A DNA stretch of 64,000 bases from Paraspadella gotoi (taxonomy: Eukaryota > Chaetognatha), in the NCBI GenBank assembly GCA_051294375.1, contig CM119264.1, positions 22,324,709-22,388,708 of the forward strand. Direction: 5' to 3'. Positions within the stretch are counted from its first letter, which is position 1. Every line of letters begins with the position of its first letter. The position numbers and the translations under genes were made by a program. The notes beneath the pieces are model-generated. The model worked only from the letters and a program-made list of their open reading frames with translations, made no database searches and had not been told where the DNA came from. This document shows, piece after piece, positions 49,690-62,433 of the stretch.

Positions 49690-50961
49690 GAACGACTAAG
49701 ACTCAAACGACCCACTTCTGGCGAGGCTTCGCGCGCCTCTGGAGTCCTTCGCTTTTTCGGCGAGTCCTTTGATTTAGGCGAGTCTCTTCCGGCGGCCGAG
49801 TCGGCGGAGTCGGCCGAGTCGGCGGAATCGGCCGAGTCCCGATCGCCCGGTCGCTCGACATCTACATGAGCGTCGTCGCGGGCGTCGTCGGCCTCTTGGG
49901 AATCCTCCGTCTCTTCTCCCGTCTCTGTTTATTTATTTCCTTTTTTTTAAATTTTATTAATCTTTAAATAGTATTAGATTGTATGGATTGTCTATTTTTA
50001 CCGTCGTCGGTTCGTCTCCGCTCTTTTCATCAAGCGATCGGTCGGTTCGTTTCGAGCGGCGCGTTGCAAACCCTTCCCATCGGTCATCGAACGGAATGGG
50101 CGAGACGTCCCCGCACTATCATTGTCGACGGCGTCCGGGTTCGCCTCTAGCGGCCTGCTTCAGTTCGTAGACGAGCCTTTCGCGCCCGCCGCCTGATCGT
50201 TGAAAGTCAGACGGTACATATAAACTCTGTGAGTTACTAATTACTTGTTACGAACTAGGGACAAAAAGACAAACACAAAACAAAAACAAAAGGAAAACTA
50301 AAATGTTTAGACTTTAGTAAAGTTCTTTACCATATGATTAAAAGGTTTAAAAAGTAGTTAATCGTTATACTAAAAAGTACATACAGTCAATTGTCATGGG
50401 TCATTGTCATTGTCATTGTGATTCGACCTTCATCGCGCTGTCAAGTTCCGCGCAGGACGAGATCGTGAGGACTCCTCCTCCATCCGGGTCAGCCTCGTAT
50501 CCGCCTTCGACGCTCGACGCGTCCAGAGCTGTCGACCACTTCAAGGGCTGGGCGAAGGGGACCTCGGGACCGAAACGTGGTTAACAGGTTATTAATATTA
50601 TTTCTAATCTATGAATTACGAAATTACGATTAATATATTTTTTAAGTTAACATAAATTTGTTGATTGATTTAGCTATTTATGAATGGATTGATTATTTAA
50701 TTGACTGATTTTGGACTCGAACATTTTGGACATGGAAAGAACCTCATACAGAGATTCATAAAATAGTAACACAGATACACAAATGGACAAAAAAAAGGAC
50801 ACCAAAATGGGACTCACATCTTTAACTTTATCATTTCCTCCCAGATCCCTCGCCGCATCGAGAATTTCTGTTAAGAGGCGATCGTTTTCGTCGTTATCTT
50901 TAATGAAAGTTTTTCCGTCTGTCGACTCCCACTCTATCCCCTTCGTCAACGTCTGTCCCAT
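49690..50961 (-). CDS. ODAD2: ODAD2 5' exons, copy 2 (exon 1 and 2 intact)
   Basis: Minus-strand exons: 50818-50961 (start codon, 48 codons, phase 0), 50428-50547 (40 codons, phase 0), about 50002-50192, and about 49690-49928 with Asp-Ser-Ala repeats. Exon 1 starts MGQTLTKGIEW, comparable to human MGVALRKLTQW. Exon 2 starts PLKWSTALDASSVEGGY, comparable to human PLEWNTSLAPSAFESGY. Exon 3 has the RLVYELKQ core but is frameshifted by extra bases. Exons 1-2 are the better copy for the true N-terminus, and M-G followed by a small polar stretch could be N-myristoylated (inference). Human positions are from memory. Confidence 0.75.
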
Positions 50962-51297
50962 TTTGCTAGAATTTTAATAACTGTCCTTGTTTTGTTTTTT
51001 TTTTTATGTTTTTTTTATGTAAGAACAACTTTAGGTTTCGTTCTATGACTGGATTTTGTATTTCGGTTGCCACGGAGAGGCCGACCCTAGAGACGGTCGC
51101 AGTTCTTTTCGAATCTGTCTCAGCTATTCTTTTGTTGGCTCGCCTGACGTGCGAACCCTGTAGAGGCGCTGACGTCTTTCCTAGCTTTATTTTTGAAATA
51201 AAACAAGAGGTATCGTTGAGGTTCTTTCGTCAATCGGAATTTAGTAATAAATAAAAAAAAATATTTGTGCTTTCATTTCAAGCGAAATTAATTAATC

Positions 51298-51307
51298 NNN
51301 NNNNNNN
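51298..51307. other. Assembly gap (10 N) with duplicated flanks
   Basis: Both sides carry GAATTTAGTAATAAAT and about 40 bp more, so it is an unmerged overlap. Confidence 0.95.
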
Positions 51308-51644
51308 GAATTTAGTAATAAATTTAAAAAAATATTTGTGCTTTCATTTCGAGCGAAAAAATAAACAAAATTAATTAATCTATAACTGACAATGTTTTAT
51401 TTTTTACCTTTTTCTAGACAAACTTTTTTAGTAAAGTAAATTATTTTTAACCATTCTTGGAGGTGATTGAGTTTTCCACCGGGAATTCCAAACTTGCCCG
51501 ATCGCGTGTCTCTTGACAACTATGTAGTCGTTCTCGAATGATTTAAGACATTATCCTTTTTCTGGAACAAGGTTAAATTCTAGAATTTGGACGAAATGAG
51601 ACTTTAAAATTGTATTTAGCATCAATTTACGAACGTCACAAAAC

Positions 51645-51702
51645 ATGAATAACCGGGTTCACGCGAATAAAGACCGAGGAAAAGGCGGCGGGGAATACCA
51701 AG
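51645..51702 (+). CDS. Candidate first exon, divergent from ODAD2
   Basis: ATG in a clean frame of 19 codons (MNNRVHANKDRGKGGGEYQ) ending at a consensus AAG|GTGAGT donor in phase 1. The copy at about 46878 has an extra base. A phase-compatible acceptor lies at 53309 (TTTTAATTAG, then DKGFVGARW), but no longer product could be assembled. It starts about 680 bp from the ODAD2 start codon in the opposite direction. Confidence 0.3.
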
Positions 51703-52149
51703 GTGAGTTTTAACATCCTGCCGTAAGTAGTTACAACACCTACTTTTGGTCTGTTTATTTGATTAGCTCTGTTTAGACAGTGCATGCAAAGATACCTATT
51801 CTCTCACATTGTCTCCTCACAAGTATCACCCTTTATCCCTCGTTATTCGTCAACGCTCCAAATCGGTTTCAGTAATGCTTGACTTTGTTGGTCTTGTGAC
51901 CTTCGATGATGGAGAACCTTTCACATATTCTCGCGATGTTCACATTTTCACGTGACCTCGTCTTCGTTTGCATAATTAACCGTCGGAAATTGTCGCAAGA
52001 GGTCGTCGATGAGGAATTAGGCAACGAGATTCCGTCTGCGGGTGTGGACGGGCTTTGTTTTCACTGTCTTTTACGTACAGTTTGTTTTTTACATTTTTTT
52101 TTAAATTCTTTTTAATAGTTTTTATTCTGTTCTGATAGCATAACTATAC

Positions 52150-52760
52150 AGTAAACAATGACGATCAAACGTTTTCTTGAACGGACATCACAAGAATCTC
52201 TGAAAGTCCGCGTATTGCCCGACTCCCTCGCCCAATCAGCGCCGAACCCGGGCCGCCTCGTTAAAAGCCGGAATTTCGCGTTCTTTCGCGTCTCCGTTCC
52301 CATGGCGATCTTGCTTCGCCCCCGCCTCGTTATTTCCGATCTCCCCCTCGTCCCTGAGAATTCTCGTAAAAGCCGAATCTCGTCCCCCTCACATCCGAAG
52401 CGTCTTCGTTAAAAGCCGACGCCCGCGAATTCTCTCGGGACATCGAAAAAGTAATTTTCTTCGATCGATGAGATAAGAGGCAGTCGGTCGCCTTCTGCCT
52501 CTCCCCTTTCCCCCTCCCTTTCGCCTAGCCACCCACGGTTCTCCCTCGCCCACCCGCGCCCGCCCGCCCGGCGCCATTATGAAAGTTTTATGAGGTCCGC
52601 CGAATAATAGAGGCTGGGTCGTCGCTTCAGTTTCATTACGAGGGTTCCTCGGCATATTTCCAATTAGAGAGAAGCGTCTTCCCCGAGGCCTTGTTTCCGC
52701 CCCCCCTTCCCCCCGACCCCTCCCACGCCCACTTCCTCGCTTCATCTCCTCGCCGATCGG
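52150..52760. promoter_or_regulatory. GC-rich possible promoter region
   Basis: C-rich, CpG-containing stretch with several GTTAAAAGCCG repeats (52258, 52404; also CGTAAAAGCCG at 52367) in both duplicated copies (47400-47950). No coding gene recognised. The promoter role is inferred from composition only. Confidence 0.25.
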
Positions 52761-53345
52761 AAATTAATCACTCTTGGCTCAACTCCCTCTCTTTGCTTCC
52801 GGGGATTCCGTCTATCTTTTTTTTTCTCCTCTCTCTGACTCTTTCTCTATTCGCCTTCGCCTTGTGACGATGGTTTATATTCTTTTTCTTCATCAAAAGC
52901 TATTTAAACTGATCAAGTGGACTATGGCGATGGAACGAAGGCGTTACCGCTTAAAATTCCAGTCGCTGGGGATTTGACGCGATCGAGGGCCGGTTATATA
53001 CCTTTTTTTTCATAGCCACTTTTGACACTCCTTTTTCTAATCAATAAAACGTTTTTTCGCGTCAATGTTTCTGGCTTAATTTTTTCGAAGCTCTTTTCCC
53101 CAAACGTTTCGCTATCACGCAATAGTCGCAACTCTCTTATCATTCCATCTACGACCATCTCAATCTTCTCTACATCTCTACCACCCCGTCATATCACAGC
53201 CACCCTTCTCCATCACCCCCAGCTCAACTCCTCCCCTCTTTTCATATTCCTCGTTCTTTTGTTCTGCTTATTTCTACGACACAATGGATCACATTTTTTC
53301 TTTTAATTAGACAAGGGCTTCGTCGGCGCCCGATGGGTGTGTGAG

Positions 53346-53454
<109 letters not shown>

Positions 53455-53518
53455 GACGGGCGATGCAAGAACATTATTCATGAGTTTCGGAGACTACGGC
53501 GAAGATGTAGGCGAAGGA

Positions 53519-53549
<31 letters not shown>

Positions 53550-53784
53550 TTGGTGGCGGCAACGACGACCGCGTCGAAAATGTCGTTGAAAGACAAAGAC
53601 GAAAACGTTTTGGGGGACAGAGATGCCGCTGAATATGGAGAAACATTCGGATAATTTTGCGATGACCGAACGCAAGAGATTGATGCTTTAAAGCTTGTCT
53701 TTTTTTTTTTTAATCGTAGTAAGTTTTCTGTAACGGTTCTGTTTTGCTTTCTCCCGTCAGTCATTTTAAAAAGTTAACATATTA

Positions 53785-53827
<43 letters not shown>

Positions 53828-53939
53828 CGTCTCTTCTCGCTCTCTCTCTCCTCTCTTCTTACGTCTCCCTTTCGCCATTCTCCTGTATTTCCTCCCATCA
53901 ATCTCCTACTCTTCCCCCTCCACCCCTTCCCCCACCACA

Positions 53940-54180
53940 CGGCTCGGCGTTAACTCGTGATGTTTGATGTTTTCTCGTCGTCGCCCCGTAATTAGACTGT
54001 GAGGCTCAGAGTGAGTCCTGATGAATTTTGCAATTCAAATGACAGTCCGCGCGCGCTCGCGAACGAAGGCGATACAATTGTTTAATCTACTCGAGCGGCA
54101 GCGAACGCCCCGACTGTCATTAGAGTCTTCAATTACTGATTGTTCCCCTTGATAGAATTTTCGCCCAGAATCGGCTTTCC
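53940..54180. promoter_or_regulatory. Non-repetitive GC-rich island
   Basis: CpG-rich sequence between low-complexity tracts, with inverted 10-mers AATGACAGTC (about 54038) and GACTGTCATT (about 54113). Its lack of low complexity makes it a candidate regulatory element; nothing more can be said. Confidence 0.2.
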
Positions 54181-56279
54181 AGGCGGTTGGGAGAGAGGGG
54201 GGCGGCGGGGAGAAAGGGACTGATTGGTGAGTTTAGGTGGTGAAGAGAGTATTGATGAGACGTGGTTTACTGGAGTGGGGGTAAAAAGGGTAAGTTTCGA
54301 ATGGAAGTTGGTGAGTTGTTTTGAAAAGGAAAGAGGATTACTGGGGACAGAGACAGTGAGCGGAGAAAGGGACTCGGCGTCCTTTAACGAAGTCGATATA
54401 ACGAAAAACGTTTTGTGAGAAGAGCGGGCCGAAAAGTGGAAAGTTTCAAAGATCGAAGCTTAGAATTGGTTTTTGCACTTGGATTCTTTGCTCTTTAAAA
54501 ACATGAATTTTTTTTCTCGATGTGGAAATGCCAATTCCTTATTTTTTGCTCTTTCCTTTTCCTCCTTATTTTAATGGAACGCTTTCAATTTCGCTCCCTT
54601 TCTCAATTTCTCCATGCAGTTTATTCCTTTCATCATTCCTTCCCTTCCCTTGTCCATCTCCTTTCTCCTCTTTCTCATTTTCCTTTTTCGCCATACCCTT
54701 TCCCTTTTCAGTAGATTTCCCTTTCCCTTTCCTTTTTTCCTTTTTCCCTTTTCCCTTTTCCCCTTACTTTTTTCCTTTCCCTTTCCATTTCCTTTTTCCC
54801 TTTTCCCTTTCCCTTTCTTTTTTTCCTTTTCCCTTTTCCCTTTTCCCTTTCCCTCTACTCCTTCCCTTTCTCTTTCCACTTCCCATAGCTCCGATCGTCA
54901 AACGTCGCGTTAATGGTTTGAGGTTTGACTCCCCGTGTCTGGTTCACCGTCGTAATTCGATTAGTCTTTTTTTTTTCAGACAGACATTCGCCCAGCGAGA
55001 CTCTAAGCCGGAAATGTTCCGGAACTCCACGCTCGATATCGAGCCGGTACCGAAGCCCGGAGCTGGCCGATAAAAGGCCGGGAGCGAGACGATTGAACGC
55101 CGGTAGCCAGACAAAAGAGCGCCGATGGAATGCCGATACAACACCGGCTGTGACAGGATAGTTCACCTGTGAGGCTAAGAAAATACAGCTAAACAAAATA
55201 CAGAGAGCCGACAGACCGCCGGAGGCAAGCCAATACATGTTAAACGCCGGTTGACGTAATACTCCGATATAGTTCGAAAAACAAATTAACGTTCAAATTA
55301 GTATTTATTGTATTATGCGGGTTATGACGAAGAACTTTTTAATTGGGTTGTACGATATACATCCATCGTTTCGATTCTAAAATTTTGTCCAGCGTTCTTC
55401 CGTCGCCCGAGCGAAAAAAATCAGAACCAAGTTCGGTTTTGAACCCCGACCGTTTTTCGTCCCTGTCCGCCTTTTTTTTTTCGCCCAGCCCATTTTCTGT
55501 CCTTGCCCGCTGCGCCTGACCTAAGCCCGACCTCGCCGACGCCCTCCGTCTCGGCTTAAAGGATCCCGTAAAATCGATTAGCCGCCTTTTTGTTCTTAAA
55601 CATCTTTCGTCTTTTCTTTTAATTTTTTTGTAATATTTCAATAATTTTTGAAAGTAAAGCGGTTGGCGCGGAAAACAAAAAATTATCTTGCCGTTCAGGG
55701 TGGGGTCCTGAGGCCGAGGTGGACGGGGTGGAAAGGCTTTGAGCAATTTTATAGAAAAACTGACAAATTAAACTGAGAAGAATAAGAAGTGGAGAGCATC
55801 TGACAAATCGGCGAAACTCGTTCCTCTGATTAATCGGAAATCGTTTTTTTTTTATCCAACTTTTCTAGGTCAACTCGTTCAACTTTCGCGACAATTTTAC
55901 TAGAGCTTTTATAATTTCCGATATTTCTTTTTTTTTTTTAATTTTTGATGATAGTTGAACTAAAAGGTCGATCTTCACTGAACACTTTTTTTAAAGGTTC
56001 TTTCCTGCCTGAATGGGTTGCATATCCAATATTCTGTGCTACTGAAAACTATCATTGCTCTCGAGTCTTCTATTGTTTTTCATATTTTTTTTGGTTATTT
56101 GACAATAAATCTATTCTTTTTGACTTTCGACTGATTGTCGATCCGTTTCAATCCTTCATCAACCTTCGATGAGTTTTTATTACAAAACTTTCGGCTCATT
56201 TCATACGTGAGAGACAAAGAGAGAAAGACTTACAAAGAAATAAGGGAAAGAAAGAGAAAGAGAGAGAAAAAGGGAGGGG

Positions 56280-56304
56280 GGGAGAGAGAGAGAGAGAGAG
56301 AGAG

Positions 56305-56352
<48 letters not shown>
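56280..56352. repeat. (GA)n microsatellite
   Basis: GA tract; a second lies at 56546-56632. Confidence 0.95.
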
Positions 56353-56356
<4 letters not shown>

Positions 56357-56539
56357 CCACCTTATATATATGGCCCCTCTTGGCGTGCGATGAAAAAAGG
56401 GGAGAAATATTTTGTGCTTTAGCCATTTTGAGGCTAATGATGGTCGGCGCATTGAAAACGATTTCAATGCGAGTCGCCGGGGTCGAGATGTGCGGGACTC
56501 ATGGGGCCAGGGAAGGGATATAGAAGGATGAAAGAGATG

Positions 56540-56545
<6 letters not shown>

Positions 56546-56632
<87 letters not shown>
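56546..56632. repeat. (GA)n microsatellite
   Basis: Uninterrupted GA tract of about 87 bp. Confidence 0.95.
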
Positions 56633-56634
<2 letters not shown>

Positions 56635-57707
56635 CGACCAATACAAGTCAGTTGGTGTACGTAGTATATTATTTAATTTAAATTACTGCACGCTTAAGAA
56701 CCTGAAAACGTGCTAAATACAGCATTTTTGTTTATTTTTCAAAACATTTCATTTTAAGAATATATCAATTTATTCAATTTCAAGCATTAAAACGGTAACG
56801 TTTTCGTTTTCTCTTCTGCTCCGTGAAATCGCTTCGTCGCCTAATTAGTTTTAAAACGAATCCCGCTCAATTAAAATCGTACAACTCGACAGCACTGCCT
56901 CAAAATACTTCACTTAAGGTCATTTTCAAAAGAATTCATTGCCGATTTTACTTTTTAATGCTCGAATCGAATCGAAAGGAAATGAAAGCGAGAAAAAATA
57001 CATGTATCCCCTTAAGTTGATTTTTTGTTGTCTCCGTTTCACTGTTCACCATCGGTTGCCCCGTGCACTCACTAATAAAATTACGAATTTTTAAGGGGAT
57101 GCCCACTCGTTTAAAACATAATACAAGTTTTTTTCGATTTAATTATAAATAATGATCGAATGATAAATAAAATAATTTTAGTAAGAGAGAGTGACGGTGA
57201 GAGAGTTTGGGTGAGAGAGAAAGGAAGTTTAAAAATTATTTTTTTATTTTGCTTCATGGTTAGAAAAATTTATGATCTAAATCATGGCCTATTGCATTTT
57301 AGACCAAATCGCTTTATCGATCCTTTTTTTTCTGTCGTTTCTTACAGTGATTGTTGATTAAAGCGAAAAGTTCTTAAATCCGTTTTCCAGCGTTGCCTTC
57401 CCTTAAAAGACAGTTTTCCGTCCCAGCCAAATTTTTTTAATTTTTTTGGCTGAAAGACCCAACGGGCCATTGGACGTGAACTCTCCGTTTGTCATAAAAA
57501 AAGAAAAAGAAAAGAAAAAGCAATAAACGAATAAATTCTTTCGAATAATTTTTTTCCGCTCTTCATGTCGACGTCATCCCGGAAGGATTCGATTCTCATC
57601 CAGTGACTCTGCAATTGCTGCTGATCAAACTCCGCCTTTGCTTCGCTCACTTAGTTTTGCGCTCTCTTTCTCTCTTTTTTTTTCTTTCCCTCTCTCTTTT
57701 TCTTTCT

Positions 57708-57720
57708 TTCTTTCTATATT

Positions 57721-57807
<87 letters not shown>

Positions 57808-57808
57808 C
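57708..57808. repeat. (TTTC)n microsatellite
   Basis: About 25 TTTC units; a shorter copy lies at 58845-58900. Confidence 0.95.
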
Positions 57809-58846
57809 TCCTTTCTTTCCATCTTGACCTTAGTCACCACCCACTTCTTTCACGGACCACCCCTTATTAACTCTGTAACTCTAGTATCCCGGAAAGGCGT
57901 GAATCGTGACGCATCGACGCATCCAGTATTTTTCACGCGTAATTTCGTCAACTGCGTGATATTTTTTTCTTTTTTTCCTCACTTGATTTAATCCCTGGCA
58001 TAAAATCCCGTCGAGTCACACACAGACTCTTCCGCTCTTTTTGTGCCTCTATGCCCTCATCCTCGTCGCCACATTCGTCGTCGTCGTCATCGTCGTCACC
58101 ATCGTCGTCGTCGTCGTTATTTATTTTATTTAGGACGGAAAAATTCGCCTTTGCCCGTGTGTCATCGAACAAAAAAAAACGCGAATCTAAAGCGGAATTA
58201 TAAAGCAAAAAAAAAAATAAACAAAACGTAAATAAAGAATTTTTCGCTTTCCCGTATTTTTGCTAAGATAAGCCAAGATCATCTGGACCGCGTTGAAGGT
58301 CACTTGGTGCGGCTCGCATCTAATTTCGAAGTCACTGAGTTGTCCCATTGCTAAATTAACGTTTAACAAGTAATCTCTTGTCAAATTTATCCCTCTCGCA
58401 AGCGCAATTTGTTTTTAAAGCCATCGTGTTTTGCCAAAGGAATCCGTTGAAATTCTGATATCCATTTCATAAAAATTTTAAACCTTATTTTCATTTTCAG
58501 TATTATTCCTTTATATATAGCCATTATTGTATAATGTATTTTTTAATATGTATGTACATTACTTGTCGGTCCCACTCCGGTTTTCCGCCGTTGTTATACC
58601 TCTATTCACGCCCCTTATTTGACGACCCTTTCCTTAGCTCGTTTCTTCAGAAACCCTAAACACGAAAGAACTCTATTCAAATTCAGCCCCGGCGAGCTCA
58701 GCCGGACTAATTGATCGTAGGGCTATGGAAACACTTATTTGAGCCCTTTTGAAATTACTTTAATTAAGAACGTTTTTCTTTTATTCCTGGTTTCATTTTT
58801 TCCGTATTTTTCTCTTTTCTTTCTTTTTTCAATTACTTTCTTTTTT

Positions 58847-58889
<43 letters not shown>

Positions 58890-59042
58890 CTCTTTCTCTC
58901 TTTCTTTCTTTTCCCATTTTAACAAATAGGTGCTCCCTTATTTAATTAAGATTCTCCCATTGTTTTCTTGGTTAGTGTGAGAAAAACCTTTCGATTTTAA
59001 GACGGATTATTCTGCATAGTTTGATAAAAAAAACGAAAGAAA

Positions 59043-59062
59043 TCTCTCTCTCTCTCTCCTCT

Positions 59063-59125
<63 letters not shown>
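59043..59125. repeat. (TC)n microsatellite
   Basis: CT tract about 160 bp upstream of the K2P start codon; an A26 run follows at 59199-59223. Confidence 0.95.
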
Positions 59126-59127
<2 letters not shown>

Positions 59128-59282
59128 CGCCGACATATTTTTCTTAAAACTCGCAATCCATCGTTTGGTCCTAAGAAAACATCTTCCCACTCGCAAAAAC
59201 AAAAAAAAAAAAAAAAAAAAAAACGGCCCAAAACCAAAAAAACAACAACGCCCACTTTTCTCTCCCGCTTTCAGCCGCCGCA

Positions 59283-62200
59283 ATGTCCATGGAGGAATAC
59301 GACCACGACTACGACTACGATGAGGAGGACTTGGAGGCGTCGGCCAAGTGCAAGCGTTGCGCCTTGGGAGACTTCGTGCCCCTCGTCGTCCTCACCATGC
59401 TTATGATGGGCTACTGCCTCTTGGGTGGGTTCGTCTTCGCCGAGATCGAGAACAACTGCGAAGGCGGGTAAGTGAAGAGGGGTGGGGTCGTTGCGTCGAC
59501 AGCGTGGCAAATATTGTGATATCTCAAACTCGTTTTTGCTAAGATGAAAGAGTAAACAGTGTTTAAAAGTTTATTAAACAAGTAGAGATAGTAAATTTAA
59601 CATTTAACTCATAATTGAGAATAAAATTAACACTCGTGACAATACGAAAACCTCAGTTTTTTTCATATTTTTCCAACCGTGAAAGTGATCCGAGGTTAAT
59701 TTCTCTTTTATTTCACATTTGTTGAGGCACATAACAACAACCACGCTAAAGCCGACAACAACAACAACAAAAAAAAAAACAACCAACCTTTCGTGAAGTT
59801 CCGAAGGGCGGCCGAGATGAGAGACGGATATTCTCATTATCTCCGCAATATATATTCATATATAGAATTTTTCTGTCACGAAAGGGCGAGGCGTATTTCG
59901 TCGCCGGCGTCGAAAAGTTCAAGCTCAAGAGATTTTGACAATCAGAGAAAAAGTTATTTGTGGTGAACTTTCTCGACCCCGTTCGTAGTACGGTTTTTTT
60001 TTTTTTTTTTTTTTTTTGCTGCGGTGGGGAAAAAACTAATTGGAAGAATGCGTTTCTTAATCTTATCTCTTTTTTTTTGTGGTTCCGTAAATTACTATCA
60101 ATCTATCACTGCTGTATATTGACCTTTAAAGAGAAGACAGAAAGTTGTAACGGAAAGCAGGAAACAGTTGATGCATATATGCTAATCCTTGATAAATTTT
60201 TTTTTTCGAAAGAAAAATAAAAAAGATATAACTACTAGAGCGTAGTGAAACTTTAATACGAAAATTCTAAATGTCAATTATGAAACAACATACCATCAGT
60301 GGACAATAACTTGTAAAAAAAATTAATTTTATGTTCTTCAATTTTTGCAGTAGGCTATATTTATATATAGTACTATCCTTATAAAATCGAAAAAATTCCA
60401 AATAGGCTTTTCCTAATTTTGATTGCAGATTTGAATTCTCGTTGATAAAAGAAAATATAAATCATTTTTAAATATTCTTTCATTAAGTGGGTTAAAAATT
60501 AAAAAAACTATAATTAATATATAAAATTGTAATTTTCATCTTAATATATAGGTTTTTTTTTTATCAACTTAATGAAAGAATTTTTAAAAAAGAGATATAT
60601 TTCTTTCTATCAACTTTTCATGACGAATCCAAATCTGCAAAAAAATGTTACAAAAAATAATTTTGAAATTTTAACATTTATCGGATTAGTACTAGTATAA
60701 ATATAGCCTACTGCGTAAATTGTAAAATTTATTATAAAATTGTTTTATACATAAATGTTCATTAGTATAATGTTGTTCATTCCTCACTTTTAGAATTTTA
60801 AACAAAGTTAAATTGATAATTTTTACTACGCCTTAATACCTACTATTTGTATTTTGGGATTTTTCCATTTTTCACCCCCTTCCGTCCCCATCAACTTCCC
60901 TCGCCCCTCGCCCCCAACTCCAGCACCAACTCCAGCTGCCCCAACCCTCCGTGGACGCTCAGCAATGGCCTAGAGTACGCAGTGACGCTCGTGACGACGA
61001 TCGGTTACGGTCACATCGTCACCGCCTCGAGCGTCGGCAAGATCGTCACCATAGTCTACGGGGCTTTCGGCATTCCGCTCTTCTTCGCCTGCTACATCAA
61101 AATCGGCAAGATAATGGCGCACTTAGTCCTCTGCATCTACAAGGGCTGCCTCTGCGGCGGACTCTGCAAGAGGGGCGCCGATGAAGACGACGACGACGAC
61201 GGCGTCAACAACCTCAACACGATGGGATCCAGGGTCTCGACCTTTAGTCGTCAAGTCAGCAAAGTCGAGAAGAAAAAGGTGGGCGCCGAAAAAGTGGATT
61301 GTGNNNNNNNNNNNNGGGCGGTGTGGATTGAGTTCGATGATTGAGTTAGATGATTTAAAAGGGATTCGAGGCCACAAGTTTTATCTAAAATTAAAAACCC
61401 ATCGATATATTCATTCATTTGTATTTAATTCTTTGAAATTTGAGAATGTCACTCTTTGCCGGCGGACAGGCTACCTTCAGTGTTGCGTTCTCGCAAGTTG
61501 AAATTCTGTACGAAACTACAAAGTAACAAAAATAATATAAAATGCAAAAAAGAAGAAACAAGTGACACTAGACCTATTCTTGTTGGACAATTTCGAAAGT
61601 CTTGATCGCATTGCTATTCGCTCTTACACACTTTTGTCAACAGGCGGACCGAGGGCGCTTCGGCGCTGTCATCCTGGGCGTCGTCATCTTCATTGGTTAC
61701 ATCGTCGGAACTTCATTCCTCCTACAAAGATATTTCGACTTTGGGCAGAAGGTCACAATCTTGGACGCTTTCTACTTCAACTTCGCTACGGTGTCCCTGA
61801 CGGGTAAGATGGAAGCGGATGAATAAAGAATTAAATGAAAGAACAAAGGAAAGGTTGTAGGAATAAATGAATGAATGAATGAATGAATGAATGAATGNNN
61901 NNNNNNNTGAATGAATGAATGAATGAATAAATAAATAAATAAATATATGATTAAATGAATGAATGAATAAATCAATCAATCAATCAATCAATCAATTAAT
62001 CAATCGCTTAATGAACGTATAAATGAATGAATAAAAGAATAACGTGATGTCGATGATTATTAAAGCAGTAAATTTCAAAGAATGAGGGAATGAATAGTCG
62101 AATATATAATAGAAAATGTAGTTAATGGCTATTTAAATTGTCTCGTTGCCTTTGAATGAACCTGATATTTCATTATTAATGAACGATTCTCTTCCAAACC

Positions 62201-62433
62201 CCTCGCTCCTTCCTCAAAACTCACGGGATTTTTCTCTCCCAGGTTTCGGTGATTATACCCCACAACTCGGCAATCTCTTCCAGCTCGAGGACATGAATGG
62301 TTTTTGGACGACGTTCGTCTTCTACGTTTATCTCTCCAACGGAATCGGTCTCCTCTTCATGAACGTCTTTCTCGTTCGTTTGGAGGTGAACCGACTCTGG
62401 TTCGTCATCAAGACGAGGCTCAGCATCGTTTGA
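59283..62433 (+). CDS. Two-pore-domain (K2P) potassium channel
   Basis: Leak K+ channel of the plasma membrane; K2P subunits dimerise to give four pore loops. Exons 59283-59467, 60924-61278, 61644-61803, 62243-62433 (stop TGA 62431-62433), phases consistent, 296 residues. Order: acidic N-terminus (EEYDHDYDYDEEDLE), M1 (FVPLVVLTMLMMGYCLLGGF), P1 with filter TTIGYGH, M2 (IVYGAFGIPLFFACY), a cytoplasmic loop with poly-Asp, M3 (AVILGVVIFIGYIVGTSFLL), P2 with filter TGFGDYTP, M4 (FVFYVYLSNGIGLLFMNVFL) and a short basic tail. Only about 20 residues, with two cysteines, separate M1 from P1, far fewer than the usual extracellular cap. A CTTTCAG acceptor 8 bp before the ATG suggests a 5' UTR exon upstream. 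The subfamily is not resolved. A gap at 61305-61316 lies just after the second donor, in the intron. Confidence 0.92.
60347..60714. mobile_element. Palindromic MITE in K2P intron 1
   Basis: Terminal inverted repeat GCAGTAGGCTATATTTAT at 60347-60364 is matched by its complement ending at 60714. The interior is also inverted (about 60425-60500 against 60560-60640) and resembles the interior of the hAT element at 11717-12329. No clear target duplication. Confidence 0.7.
61862..61994. repeat. (GAAT)n / (AATC)n microsatellite with 10-N gap
   Basis: Tetranucleotide repeats TGAA, then TAAA, then AATC; the N run at 61898-61907 is inside. It lies in K2P intron 3. Confidence 0.95.

Larger units (their letters stand above)
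49328..53297. repeat. 3.9-kb duplicated block, copy 2
   Basis: Second copy of 44661-48541. It contains a 10-N gap at 51298-51307 whose two flanks repeat each other. Confidence 0.92.
54200..59280. other. Intergenic and K2P upstream region, no supported gene
   Basis: A TTTCCC/CCCTTT polypyrimidine run lies at 54690-54860. A patch of GCCGG-type words lies at 55000-55230. A 135-codon minus frame at 55339-55746 has no splice or family support. The rest is microsatellites and AT-rich DNA; 58040-58110 is a GTC trinucleotide run. Confidence 0.5.

Noticed and set aside
52158-52412. 84-codon plus frame (also at 47394) in the GC-rich block
   Set aside because: Frame differs between the two duplicated copies, no splice or family support; more likely non-coding.
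55339-55746. 135-codon minus frame
   Set aside because: Basic, low-complexity product with no recognisable domain, splice context or neighbour relation.
57625-57840. Lys/Glu/Arg-rich minus frame
   Set aside because: Translation of the (TTTC)n microsatellite.
59880-59940. Possible missing cap exon of the K2P channel
   Set aside because: GC-rich and briefly open, but no GT donor follows in the required phase.
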